Shown here piece after piece: positions 1 through 6,938 of a stretch of DNA of 13,910 nt. The notes below the pieces were generated by a model, which was not told the DNA's origin, made no database searches, and was given only the letters and a program-made list of their open reading frames with translations. The stretch comes from Anaerolineales bacterium UBA3001 (lineage in GTDB: Bacteria; Chloroflexota; Anaerolineae; Anaerolineales; UBA11657), in assembly GCA_002346435.1 (NCBI GenBank), contig DDZT01000027.1, forward strand, positions 1 through 13,910, read 5' to 3'. Every line of letters starts with the position of its first letter. Positions within the stretch are counted from its first letter, which is position 1. The translations under genes and the position numbers were made by a program.

Positions 1-509
1 ATGAAATCAAAAAGTATCTTAAAGGCTGGGAAAGGCTCATCGAAATTAAGCACAACTGTATAGTCATCGGGTGTATCGATAGAACCGATCTTGTCATAAC
101 CCGTTCGAGTGATTGGGGTATTATCTGGGTTCATGATAGCTTCCCATGTCGCCTTAACATCGGCAGACGTTACATCACTACCATCATGGAACTTGACACC
201 CTTTCTTAAGTTGTATGTGACGGTACTACCATCAGCAGATACGAGACCATTTCCTACTGAAGGCACCTCTAGTGCCAGTTCACCTACCCATGCTCCAGGC
301 AGGTCAGAGAATAGCAGACCACGTTGAGCTGTCTTTGAAGCCTCAAGTGAGTTACCACCCTGCGTGTACATGACGTTCAGGAATTGGATTTCCTGATTCA
401 TGCCGAGACGAACTGTGTCTTTTGTGGTAGCAGCTGGCGCACATGCAGCAAGCACAAGAGCCATAGCTATAACCATAAAACCAACAGTCTTGAATTTATT
501 TCTTACCAT
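1..509 (-). CDS. Oligopeptide/dipeptide ABC transporter substrate-binding lipoprotein, N-terminal part (cut by window edge)
   Basis: This open frame starts at an ATG (509-507) and runs without a stop off the left edge, giving 169 codons. The N-terminus is a lipoprotein signal: basic MVRNKFK, a hydrophobic stretch, then the lipobox LAAC with Cys at residue 23, so the mature protein should be lipid-anchored outside the cytoplasmic membrane. Downstream, YNLRKGVKFHDGSDVTSADV (residues 102-121) is the signature of the SBP_bac_5 family (DppA/OppA-like, usually 500-600 aa), so roughly two thirds is missing. These proteins capture peptides, nickel, sugars or other solutes for an ABC importer; the ligand cannot be read from this fragment, and permease or ATPase genes would lie beyond the left edge. 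A strong SD, AGGAGG, sits about ten bases before the ATG and decides the start. Confidence 0.93.
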   Translation of the reverse strand, partial: MVRNKFKTVGFMVIAMALVLAACAPAATTKDTVRLGMNQEIQFLNVMYTQGGNSLEASKTAQRGLLFSDLPGAWVGELALEVPSVGNGLVSADGSTVTYNLRKGVKFHDGSDVTSADVKATWEAIMNPDNTPITRTGYDKIGSIDTPDDYTVVLNFDEPFPAFKILFDF

Positions 510-519
510 CAGATATCTC

Positions 520-526
520 TCCTCCT
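520..526 (-). promoter_or_regulatory. Strong Shine-Dalgarno of the substrate-binding lipoprotein gene
   Basis: On the minus strand AGGAGGA lies about ten bases before the ATG at 509. It is close to full anti-SD complementarity and contrasts with the neighbouring divergent gene at 711, which has no visible SD. The rest of the 510-710 intergenic stretch is AT-rich; I see no convincing paired -35/-10 or hairpin in it. Confidence 0.75.
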
Positions 527-710
527 ATCAATTGATTTGTGCTACTTTTATATGAAACTAGTACTAATTACTTAAACTAATACCGCAAACTACATTTACT
601 GCATTTGTTTCAAACTAGTCTATAAAATTGAATTTGCTTCGTTCTGCTACATTCATGATACACGAAAGTCACTAGCTATGCAACTCAACTTACGTTAAAA
701 TATCTATGTT

Positions 711-1742
711 ATGCAAGTCCGAAAAATTGGTGGGCTATTAGGTTTAGAAGCAATCACCAACAAACCGTCTGAAGATCCAGGGTTTTTTGATGGAAGCCAT
801 CTGCGCCTAACAAACGCAAGATCAGGCATATGGCTGTTGACCAAACTGCTTTCTCCAACAACCGTATGGATGCCATCATTTGTCTGCAAGGTGATGATAG
901 AAGCAGTAGAAAAAGCTGAAGCACGTGTATGTCATTTTGAATTGGATTATGACATGAGAATAAACTCCTCAGACTGGATAGATCAAGTTCAGGAAAATGA
1001 CCTAGTAATATTCCTTGATTATATGGGTTACCCTTATCATGCAGACTGCACAAAACAAATTCGTGAAAAGAAAGCTTGGATCTTAGACGATGCAAGCCAG
1101 GCATGGCCATCAAATGTGCAACCTGAGAGAGCAGACTTCACTTTGTATAGCCCGCGCAAATTTCTTGGACTACCAGATGGTGCTGTTCTATGCTTTCAAA
1201 ATAATAGCGATTTGATGAACAACGTAAATCTCAAGCATCCTCCCAAGGATTGGATAATGCAATCCTTAGCAGTAGTGCAATGGAGACGCGACTTTGATCG
1301 TTGGGGGGACACCAATCCATGGCAAAAACTTTTTAAAATAGTCAATGACACGTTTCCACTTGGTCCTTATCAAATGAGCGAATTTAGCCACATGATGATG
1401 ACCCACGGAATAAATTTTCAGCAAATAGCAACTAGAAGAAATGAAAACTATGTAATACTTAATGAACTATTACATGATGTTGCCCTATTCCCAAAAGCAC
1501 CCTTAGACATGGTCCCTCTCGGATTTCCTGTCAGGGTAGGTAACCGTCAACATCTACAGGATCATTTACTTAGTCATAATATAATATCTGGAGTACACTG
1601 GAATCTGCAGGGAGTAATCTCAAATAGATATGTAGAAAGTCACAAACTTTCTAAGGATATAATAACCTTGCCCTGCGATCAAAGATACAACAAAGACGAC
1701 ATGATATATATCGCAGAAACTATTAGAAAACATATCAGATAA
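711..1742 (+). CDS. Atypical DegT/DnrJ/EryC1/StrS-like PLP-dependent aminotransferase
   Basis: A 343-residue protein with a recognisable fold-type I PLP core of the DegT/StrS kind. WILDDASQAW (residues 123-132) matches the motif whose Asp contacts the pyridine nitrogen, and YSPRKFLGLPDGAV (146-159) matches the segment carrying the Schiff-base lysine, here K150. An upstream TNARSGIWLL segment (34-43) fits the phosphate-binding helix start. Family members usually make amino sugars or aminated secondary metabolites; the exact substrate cannot be called. It is a little shorter than the usual 360-400 residues and diverges at both ends. The next gene, a D-2-hydroxyacid dehydrogenase, follows after a short gap on the same strand, so the two may be co-transcribed. 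No SD precedes the ATG; an AT-rich TAAAAT at 696-701 could be a -10 for a leaderless or nearly leaderless message. Confidence 0.8.
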   Translation: MQVRKIGGLLGLEAITNKPSEDPGFFDGSHLRLTNARSGIWLLTKLLSPTTVWMPSFVCKVMIEAVEKAEARVCHFELDYDMRINSSDWIDQVQENDLVIFLDYMGYPYHADCTKQIREKKAWILDDASQAWPSNVQPERADFTLYSPRKFLGLPDGAVLCFQNNSDLMNNVNLKHPPKDWIMQSLAVVQWRRDFDRWGDTNPWQKLFKIVNDTFPLGPYQMSEFSHMMMTHGINFQQIATRRNENYVILNELLHDVALFPKAPLDMVPLGFPVRVGNRQHLQDHLLSHNIISGVHWNLQGVISNRYVESHKLSKDIITLPCDQRYNKDDMIYIAETIRKHIR

Positions 1743-1787
1743 CAATCAAGTATCATCTTATCATGTATGAATACATGGGGAATTGCT

Positions 1788-2840
1788 ATGAAAAACAAGA
1801 CATCTAAACGTTCGATACTAATTGCAAGTTACCTAGAAGAAGAACACGTCGAAAGGATACGAGCTGTCGACGAACAAATTTTTGTGAATTATGAGCCTGA
1901 ACTTTTACAGCCACCTAGATATCCGGCTGACCATAATGGGCATCCTATCACTAGAACTAAGGATGAGGAACTTCAATGGCAATCCATGTTAAAGAAGGCA
2001 GAAATATTGTTCGATTTTGATCAAACACATCTCACAGACCTTCCTGAGCTCGCACCTAATCTTAAGTGGATTCAAGCAACAAGCGCCGGTATAGGACAAA
2101 TGGTAAAACGTTTAGAATATGACAAACGAATGCCAGAAACTGTTTTTACTACAGCCAGTGGAATACATTCACAACCTCTTGCCGAATTCTGCTTGATGTC
2201 AATGTTGATGTACTCCCGTGGACTAACTCGTATGTTGGAGATGCAGGCACAAAAACACTGGGAAAGATATGCGGGAACTGATCTCATTGGCAAAACAGTT
2301 GTAATAATAGGCATGGGAAACATAGGTCAAAGAGTGACTGAAATAGCCAAGGTGTTTGGCATGAATGTAATTGGAATAAAGCGCACTGTTACCGATATGG
2401 ATCTCAATGGCATGAAAGCAGACCAAATATTACCTACAAATCAAATAGGCAATGCGCTAAGCCAGGCAGACTACCTAATCTTATGCATGCCTCATACTAC
2501 CGAGACTGAGAATATGATCGGAACGTCGGAGCTAAGCCAACTTCCCAAAGGAGCAATCCTCATAAATATTGCTAGAGGAACAGTGGTAGATGAATTAGCC
2601 TTGATCAAATCATTAAAAGATGGTCATTTGGGAGGGGCAGCTCTTGATGTTTTTGCTACTGAGCCGCTCCCTAAAGACAGTCCACTCTGGTCTATGACCA
2701 ATGTACTTGTAAGCCCTCATTCTGGTAGCACCAGCGACAGAGAGAACACCCTTATAACAGATTTATTCTGTCATAACCTAAGACAATACCTAGATGAGAA
2801 ACCTTTGGTCAATGTCCTTGATACCAAGCTTCTATATTAG
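1788..2840 (+). CDS. D-isomer-specific 2-hydroxyacid dehydrogenase (NAD-binding)
   Basis: A cytosolic oxidoreductase interconverting a 2-hydroxyacid and a 2-oxoacid with NAD(P). From the chosen start (350 aa) the Rossmann glycine motif GMGNIG lies at residues 175-180, with the catalytic triad complete: Arg263 in INIARG, Glu292 in FATEP, His311 in SPHSG. The N-terminal lobe contains the usual WIQATSAGIG turn. The length is slightly above the normal 310-340, from an N-terminal extension. An in-frame ATG at 1767 would add seven residues but has no SD; the ATG at 1788 has GGGGA six bases upstream and is preferred. It sits 45 bases after the DegT-like aminotransferase and is probably in the same transcript. 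A reductase acting on the product or a precursor of that enzyme is plausible but inferred. Substrate is not readable from sequence; glyoxylate/hydroxypyruvate-type or phosphoglycerate-type activity are both possible. Confidence 0.92.
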   Translation: MKNKTSKRSILIASYLEEEHVERIRAVDEQIFVNYEPELLQPPRYPADHNGHPITRTKDEELQWQSMLKKAEILFDFDQTHLTDLPELAPNLKWIQATSAGIGQMVKRLEYDKRMPETVFTTASGIHSQPLAEFCLMSMLMYSRGLTRMLEMQAQKHWERYAGTDLIGKTVVIIGMGNIGQRVTEIAKVFGMNVIGIKRTVTDMDLNGMKADQILPTNQIGNALSQADYLILCMPHTTETENMIGTSELSQLPKGAILINIARGTVVDELALIKSLKDGHLGGAALDVFATEPLPKDSPLWSMTNVLVSPHSGSTSDRENTLITDLFCHNLRQYLDEKPLVNVLDTKLLY

Positions 2841-2870
2841 ATATTATTAGAGATATTATTAGGCATTATT
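2839..2870. repeat. Short 12-base tandem repeat at the convergent gene junction
   Basis: AGATATTATTAG occurs twice in direct succession (2839-2850, 2851-2862), followed by a degenerate partial third unit (GCATTATT). It begins inside the TAG stop of the dehydrogenase gene and fills much of the gap to the convergent minus-strand gene. No hairpin terminator is seen in this gap. Confidence 0.7.
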
Positions 2871-2907
2871 GGACCTGAACAGATATAATCGAGTTCCACA
2901 CAAGGGT

Positions 2908-3324
2908 TTAACGTGATAAAAGTACAATCGATCCTATACCTAAACCCAATCCCACTAGTCTAGTCGTAGTAAGTGGCTCGTGATAAATCATTGCCGAAAG
3001 TGATACAGACACAATAACTCCTAAACCAACAATCGGAAAGACTACGCTACCTGCCCCACCATTATCTAAAGCATAAAACATGCACGCATACCCAATAGCA
3101 CCAAACAGTCCAACCAAACCACCAACCCCAAGCATTCGTGGAGTAACAACGAATGCTTGTTTTTGATTCATGTGTATTATTAACGCCATTACAATGTAAC
3201 ACACGTTAATAATCATCAGAAACGGTGGAAAGTACAAACCATCAGTAACAGCGACTTTATTCATAAAGCTGCTCAGACCCATACATACTAGTGAAATTAC
3301 TGCCAAAGTGACCGGAATATTCAT
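2908..3324 (-). CDS. Half-size EamA/DMT-superfamily membrane protein (tandem copy 1)
   Basis: A 138-residue integral membrane protein with about five hydrophobic segments (near residues 3-20, 31-50, 62-85, 91-115, 122-138). The end, HEPLTTTRLVGLGLGIGSIV, is typical of one EamA domain: an acidic residue after TM4, then a Gly-rich last helix. Full EamA transporters carry two such domains in about 300 residues; this protein has one, so it must form an oligomer. The ATG at 3324 is preferred over one seven codons upstream because GGAG lies five bases before it. The upstream neighbour is a clear paralogue (same MN-P start, same SV-FPI and LGLG--SI--LSR segments), suggesting a duplicated pair whose products may form a heterodimer. 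The substrate is unknown; export of a small metabolite or drug is the family norm. Confidence 0.8.
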   Translation of the reverse strand: MNIPVTLAVISLVCMGLSSFMNKVAVTDGLYFPPFLMIINVCYIVMALIIHMNQKQAFVVTPRMLGVGGLVGLFGAIGYACMFYALDNGGAGSVVFPIVGLGVIVSVSLSAMIYHEPLTTTRLVGLGLGIGSIVLLSR

Positions 3325-3388
3325 ATTGTCTCCATAAATCTCCAAAATTTATCTATACTCAGTTTACTGCGATGCCCACAATTATGTT

Positions 3389-3805
3389 TTAGCGCGACAA
3401 AACAATAATAGAACTTACACCCAGACCTAATCCAACTACTTTTGTGTAAGTTACCGGCTCACGAAAGAAATAATAGGATAATAATACTGCAACAACGACT
3501 GACATAGATTTTATTGGAAAAATTACACTACCTTGTCCACCTAATCGCAAAGCAAGCATAGTCGAAAAAATTGCAATAGCGGTTACTACTCCCGACAATG
3601 ACGCTAGCCCAACCATACGAGGCGCTAATTCATAAGGATGTTTCTGGAATATGTGCAACAATATCGCAGAAAATAACACAATAGCAGTCTCAATTACCAT
3701 AAAACTAGGTGAGTACACATTATTAACTCCAGCCACTTTCCATAAAAAATTCGCCATACCAAAACCAAACAAACCAACAACTGCAAGCATTATAGGTGTA
3801 TTCAT
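3389..3805 (-). CDS. Half-size EamA/DMT-superfamily membrane protein (tandem copy 2)
   Basis: A paralogue of the protein encoded just downstream, also 138 residues from the ATG at 3805, with five predicted membrane segments and the closing FFREPVTYTKVVGLGLGVSS pattern of an EamA domain. A more upstream ATG at 3856 exists, but an SD-like GGAGATGGAG ends five bases before 3805, so the short form is chosen. The two genes are separated by 64 bases and are probably one transcript in the order copy 2, copy 1. Both copies place their basic residues in the loop between TM2 and TM3 (QKHPYELAPR here, NQKQAFVVTPR in the other), so they look parallel in topology rather than oppositely oriented. Substrate unknown. 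Confidence 0.8.
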   Translation of the reverse strand: MNTPIMLAVVGLFGFGMANFLWKVAGVNNVYSPSFMVIETAIVLFSAILLHIFQKHPYELAPRMVGLASLSGVVTAIAIFSTMLALRLGGQGSVIFPIKSMSVVVAVLLSYYFFREPVTYTKVVGLGLGVSSIIVLSR

Positions 3806-3846
3806 CTCATCTCCATCTCCAATATATTCAGAAATTAAACCGGTAG

Positions 3847-3852
3847 AGTATA
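3847..3852 (-). promoter_or_regulatory. Candidate -10 box for the EamA-like gene pair
   Basis: On the minus strand TATACT lies 41 bases before the ATG at 3805, leaving room for a short leader that includes the SD. No convincing -35 is seen at 16-18 bases. It is transcriptionally downstream of the hairpin at 3904-3945, which would separate the pair from the cupin gene. Confidence 0.4.
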
Positions 3853-3903
3853 TCATCTAAAGATAAATCTAAGCCCATTGGACTTCTGTAATCAGGCAAT
3901 GTC

Positions 3904-3945
3904 TTTACACCTCAATGGTGCCTATACGCACCATTGAGGTGTAAA
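3904..3945. terminator. Perfect 18-bp inverted repeat with 6-base loop (probable terminator)
   Basis: The left arm TTTACACCTCAATGGTGC (3904-3921) is exactly complementary to the right arm GCACCATTGAGGTGTAAA (3928-3945), with CTATAC as the loop. It lies 21 bases after the stop of the cupin gene and about 100 bases before the start of the EamA pair, both on the minus strand, as expected of a transcription terminator between two units. A T-run is only present as the TTT at the foot of each arm, so it is not a textbook intrinsic terminator; a processing site or operator palindrome are alternatives. Confidence 0.65.
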
Positions 3946-3966
3946 ATTCCTAACTCAGTCATTCAA

Positions 3967-4299
3967 CTATGAATTTTTTTGTGGTGCAGGCGCAATACCT
4001 ACCAGTAAAACTAGAAGTTGATCGCTCGTATTTGTCACACCGTGTTCTACTCCTGCTGCAGCCCATATTGTGCAACCCGAACCTGCCTGCTCAACATCAT
4101 TTCCGATAACGAACTCCCCATCACCCTCAATAACATAGTAGAACTTATCCTGGTCTGCGTGCGTGTGAGTATGCTGGATCTGACCTGGAGTCAAGCAATT
4201 CAAACCCACTAAAATCTTATTGCTTTGAAATAGATTGGACTTAAATACTTTGTCAGGATTGGTTCCAACTAGATCTCTATAATCTAGAAAATTAGTCAC
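3967..4299 (-). CDS. Small single-domain cupin protein
   Basis: A 110-residue protein forming one beta-barrel cupin domain (Cupin_2-like). Cupin motif 1 is visible as IQHTHTHADQDKFYYVIEG (residues 41-59), with candidate metal ligands H43, H45 and H47; the usual glutamate position falls at D51-K52. Motif 2 is WAAAGVEHGVTN (79-90) with H86, and the customary PxG reads AAG. So most histidine ligands are kept while the acidic one is uncertain. Such proteins are often metal-dependent isomerases, dioxygenases or small-ligand sensors; no specific reaction can be assigned. The start is GTG at 4299, supported by GGGAGG six to seven bases upstream, with a TATAAT about 30 bases upstream. It is divergent from the small membrane protein at 4421. 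Confidence 0.88.
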   Translation of the reverse strand: MTNFLDYRDLVGTNPDKVFKSNLFQSNKILVGLNCLTPGQIQHTHTHADQDKFYYVIEGDGEFVIGNDVEQAGSGCTIWAAAGVEHGVTNTSDQLLVLLVGIAPAPQKNS

Positions 4300-4331
4300 T
4301 GTGTTCCTCCCATAAGCTAATCATATACCCT

Positions 4332-4337
4332 ATTATA
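4332..4337 (-). promoter_or_regulatory. -10 box (TATAAT) for the cupin gene
   Basis: A perfect TATAAT on the minus strand, 32 bases upstream of the GTG start, which would give a leader of about 26 bases containing the GGGAGG SD. No good -35 is seen at the standard spacing. Confidence 0.5.
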
Positions 4338-4420
4338 AGGCAGACATTCAACATCTGTTTCCAAATTACATATGCTTGGTGTATATTTAGCATGAATAGT
4401 CTTCATCAAGAGGTTTTTAT

Positions 4421-4717
4421 ATGGTAGTCGACATAATTGCAGGCCTAGCGTTTTTGTTTGTTATGTATAAAATGGCTCGTGAATCATCAAGCAAAGAAAG
4501 GGTTGGAGCCATAATTGGCACAGGCATAGGTGTAATATATTGCGCTAGCCAACTGGCTGTATGGCCTACGGGATGTACAGAACCATTCACCGGCACAGTA
4601 CGTCCTTGCGGACCGTTAGACGGTCATCCTCGGGTCATCATAACACTGGCTATTATCATGATCACCACTTGGTTAGGCAGAAGAATTGCACACCTGATGC
4701 AATCCAGAAGCAAGTAA
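4421..4717 (+). CDS. Small membrane protein of unknown function
   Basis: A 98-residue protein I do not recognise. It has a hydrophobic N-terminal helix (about residues 3-17), a basic/polar segment (KMARESSSKER), a second hydrophobic segment (about 29-47), a loop containing two cysteines (TGCTEPF and RPCGP, residues 52 and 63) and a third helix (about 71-86), then a basic tail. The basic segment after helix 1 and the basic C-terminus would both be cytoplasmic, placing the two-cysteine loop outside, where a disulphide is possible. The ATG is supported by AAGAGG eight bases upstream. It is a single gene between the divergent cupin gene and the convergent MFS gene, so context gives no functional hint. 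Confidence 0.7.
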   Translation: MVVDIIAGLAFLFVMYKMARESSSKERVGAIIGTGIGVIYCASQLAVWPTGCTEPFTGTVRPCGPLDGHPRVIITLAIIMITTWLGRRIAHLMQSRSK

Positions 4718-4720
4718 TTT

Positions 4721-4739
4721 AGACATCAACCAATGATGT
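4721..4739. terminator. Short hairpin at convergent gene ends (weak terminator candidate)
   Basis: GACATCA (4721-4727) and TGATGTC (4733-4739) form a 7-bp stem with a 5-base loop, just after the stop of the small membrane protein and before the end of the convergent MFS gene. There is no T-run, so the call is tentative. Confidence 0.3.
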
Positions 4740-4791
4740 CACACCTGATTCCATCAAGTCATAGCAGCATCTAACAATTAAATTAATTCTG

Positions 4792-6036
4792 TTACTCTTC
4801 TATAGAGGAGGGCACCATTCTTAGTGCTAATACTAAAAGCATATTGGCAAAGACAATATAACTGGCAATCAGTATACATATAGTCTGTATAGAAAGACCT
4901 CTATCAATCAACATCCCTATAATTACGGGTCCTACTGCCGATGATAACACAGCCAGGACACTCACCATACTCTTGACAGAACCTAGATGTTCAACGCCAT
5001 ATAATTCTGGCATTAGAGCACTACCCGAAGTTTGCGAAAAACCTACGTGTAATCCTAACAGGACCATATACAACAATACCCATAGATGATTACCAGCAAT
5101 CCCAATAGTTAAAGCAGCTAACGCCAATGGGAACATTGTATATTGAAAGACCTTTATTGCACTAAAACGATCGATAAACGAACCAGCGATTACATTAGTA
5201 AATATACTAGTTCCAGCATACAACAAATAGTTTCCAGTGATCCAGCTAGCATCCCATTGTTTATATTCCGCTATATTAAGGTGATGAAAGAAAAAAGCTG
5301 TTGCCACCATAGGCGTTGCAACTATAGCTGGCAACAATAGATAAAAACGTGAATCCCTGAGTACCATCTTGCGTGTCCAACTGACCACATTAGACTTAAT
5401 GCTGTCACTACCACTCCGAATACTTTGAAGATATTTTTCATGAAATTGCTCATATCCTCTTAGTAGCCATACTACTGTCGGAAAACTAAATAAAGCCAGA
5501 AGAACCGCCACACCCCCATAAGTCCAACGCCAACCAACAGCAGCAATAGCAGTCACTGCGAGGAAAGGAAGCATTGCTTCGGCAATAGGTTGTCCTAGGG
5601 CAGCAATCGCAAGTGCTCTACCACGACCACGATCAAAGTAACGACCCATGCTAATAGTACCCACATGTCGAGCAAGCCCCTGACCAGCATGCCGTAAAAG
5701 AAACACACCCGAAACAAGCATCAGTGGTCCCGACACAAATGGCATATAAGCACAAGCAACGACCATAAAAGCACACACAGATAAGGTAAAAACCGGCAAC
5801 CTATACCGATCAATCAACGGTCCAGACCATATGAACACTATAGCACTTGCTAGAGTACCAATCATATAGATACTACCCCAAGCAGTATGAGTAAGACTAA
5901 ACTCCTCCTGAATCGCTGGACCAAATACACCGACAAAAAATGTCTGGCCTACACTAGAATAAAACACCATCAGGAATCCGAAGCCAAGAAGATGTGGGCT
6001 ACGAGCGATAAGACGTTTGTACGGATTGATAAACAT
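4792..6036 (-). CDS. Major facilitator superfamily transporter
   Basis: A 414-residue polytopic membrane protein with the twelve-helix pattern of MFS carriers. After helix 2 the loop GPLIDRYRL (residues 72-80) is the MFS signature-A loop (Gly, Asp, Arg), and a matching GSFIDRFS occurs in the second half. The N-terminal segment GQTFFVGVFGPAIQEEF (30-46) resembles MFS carriers of the monocarboxylate/oxalate-like group common in marine and soil bacteria, but this family label is from memory and the substrate is not known. No SD precedes the ATG at 6036; instead a TATACT -10 lies exactly six bases upstream, suggesting a leaderless message. The gene is convergent with the small membrane protein at 4421 and lies 82 bases beyond the short membrane-protein gene on the same strand. 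Confidence 0.92.
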   Translation of the reverse strand: MFINPYKRLIARSPHLLGFGFLMVFYSSVGQTFFVGVFGPAIQEEFSLTHTAWGSIYMIGTLASAIVFIWSGPLIDRYRLPVFTLSVCAFMVVACAYMPFVSGPLMLVSGVFLLRHAGQGLARHVGTISMGRYFDRGRGRALAIAALGQPIAEAMLPFLAVTAIAAVGWRWTYGGVAVLLALFSFPTVVWLLRGYEQFHEKYLQSIRSGSDSIKSNVVSWTRKMVLRDSRFYLLLPAIVATPMVATAFFFHHLNIAEYKQWDASWITGNYLLYAGTSIFTNVIAGSFIDRFSAIKVFQYTMFPLALAALTIGIAGNHLWVLLYMVLLGLHVGFSQTSGSALMPELYGVEHLGSVKSMVSVLAVLSSAVGPVIIGMLIDRGLSIQTICILIASYIVFANMLLVLALRMVPSSIEE

Positions 6037-6042
6037 CAGCAG

Positions 6043-6048
6043 AGTATA
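6043..6048 (-). promoter_or_regulatory. -10 box positioned for a leaderless MFS transcript
   Basis: On the minus strand TATACT is followed by six bases and then the ATG at 6036, so transcription would begin at or next to the A of the start codon. No SD is visible. The -35 region (near 6065-6071) is poor, so promoter strength is uncertain. Confidence 0.5.
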
Positions 6049-6118
6049 CAGTAAGGGATAAATAACAAGTACTATCTAAAGAAGCAAGAAACAATGAAGC
6101 TTTCGATATAGTTGGTCA

Positions 6119-6283
6119 CTACTTTCTAAGCAACAATTTGAAGCATAGATATACGCATGCGGCACCCAACAGGACTATAATCAGGTTCAACTTAACCAAT
6201 TTCCAGAAAAATCTTAGCGCCATGATTACAGCAACAAATGCACAAACCCAATAAATAAATTTCCACGCCGAGCGCGTCATCAT
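6119..6283 (-). CDS. Short two-helix membrane protein of unknown function
   Basis: A 54-residue protein (stop included at 6119) with two hydrophobic segments, roughly residues 7-25 and 31-47, separated by the basic turn FFWKLVKLN and ending KLLLRK. No family is recognised. The frame stays open upstream to an ATG at 6334, but the ATG at 6283 (or the next codon, 6280) is chosen because AAGGAG lies four to seven bases before them, and because the longer form would run through the TATAAT at 6323-6328 that is likely its own promoter. It is upstream of the MFS gene on the same strand and divergent from the pentapeptide-repeat gene. Confidence 0.6.
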   Translation of the reverse strand: MMTRSAWKFIYWVCAFVAVIMALRFFWKLVKLNLIIVLLGAACVYLCFKLLLRK

Positions 6284-6322
6284 ATCTCTCCTTGCCAACT
6301 GATTGCTATAGATAATAGATTG

Positions 6323-6328
6323 ATTATA
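6323..6328 (-). promoter_or_regulatory. -10 box (TATAAT) for the short membrane-protein gene
   Basis: A perfect TATAAT on the minus strand, 39 bases upstream of the ATG at 6283. It is only 11 bases from the -35 of the divergent pentapeptide promoter, so the two promoters are back to back and could interfere or share regulation. Confidence 0.45.
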
Positions 6329-6339
6329 GTTCATACCTG

Positions 6340-6367
6340 TTGATTCAATGTTTTAGCGTGTTATAGT
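6340..6367 (+). promoter_or_regulatory. Promoter of the pentapeptide-repeat gene, leaderless
   Basis: TTGATT (6340-6345), a 16-base spacer, and TATAGT (6362-6367) preceded by an extended -10 TG at 6359-6360. Six bases then separate the -10 from the ATG at 6374, so the start site would fall on the A of the ATG. No SD is present. This is the best-formed promoter in the window. Confidence 0.65.
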
Positions 6368-6373
6368 ATATAC

Positions 6374-6934
6374 ATGAATGATTTCACGTTAGAACAAATA
6401 CAGGAAATAGTCCACAAACTGGAAAGATGTCAACTATCAGGTGCTAACCTCTCTAGATCTAACCTGATTAGAGCCAATTTGTTTGGGGCCTTAATGAATG
6501 GGGCTAACCTACATCAGGCTAACATGAGAGGTGCTAACCTGGGCAGTGCTAAGCTACGACAAGCTGACCTTAGCGAGGCAAAAATGGATCCTGTCTACCT
6601 GATTAGAGCAGACCTTACGGGAGCCAACCTCCAAAATGCCAATCTACAGAATGCTGTTATGCATGAAACTAATCTGACTGACGCCAACATGCGGAAAACC
6701 TACCTAATCAACACTAGACTCAACGGTTCTAACCTCCGTAATGCTGACCTAAGTGGAGCAGTAATGGACTCAGCTGACCTTACAAGAGCTGACCTCCGAG
6801 GAGCCAACTTGCAAAATGCTAACCTACAGAATACTGACCTTACCAACACTAAGTATGATAGAGATACAAAGTGGCCTAAGAACTTCGATCCAGAAACAGC
6901 AGGGTCAATCCTTCTAACAATGAGTAAAGAGTAA
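6374..6934 (+). CDS. Pentapeptide-repeat protein
   Basis: A 186-residue protein of which about residues 21-160 are tandem A(N/D)LXX pentapeptides (for example GANLHQANMRGANL). These coil into a right-handed quadrilateral beta-helix. The short N-terminal region (1-20) is a likely helical cap, and the tail YDRDTKWPKNFDPETAG (161-177) is a common ending for such proteins. No signal peptide or membrane helix is seen, so it should be cytosolic. A few family members (Qnr, MfpA) mimic DNA and bind gyrase; most have no known role, and nothing here proves gyrase binding. Residues 66-93 and 126-153 are nearly the same (both contain GANLQNANLQN), a 60-residue internal duplication. Five bases after its stop a 33-codon membrane peptide begins. 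Confidence 0.93.
   Translation: MNDFTLEQIQEIVHKLERCQLSGANLSRSNLIRANLFGALMNGANLHQANMRGANLGSAKLRQADLSEAKMDPVYLIRADLTGANLQNANLQNAVMHETNLTDANMRKTYLINTRLNGSNLRNADLSGAVMDSADLTRADLRGANLQNANLQNTDLTNTKYDRDTKWPKNFDPETAGSILLTMSKE
6569..6832 (+). repeat. Internal duplication within the pentapeptide gene (180-base period)
   Basis: DNA from 6569 (residues 66-93) recurs from 6749 (residues 126-153) with exactly 180 bases of offset; both copies encode LS-A-M then ADL-GANLQNANLQN. The DNA copies differ mostly at third positions, so the duplication is old or under protein-level constraint. Confidence 0.65.
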
Positions 6935-6938
6935 GAAC

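Noticed and set aside
754..1113. A 119-codon minus-strand open frame within the DegT-like gene
   Set aside because: The plus-strand protein has the PLP motifs; the antisense frame has a Leu/Ser-rich, domain-free sequence with no start signal.
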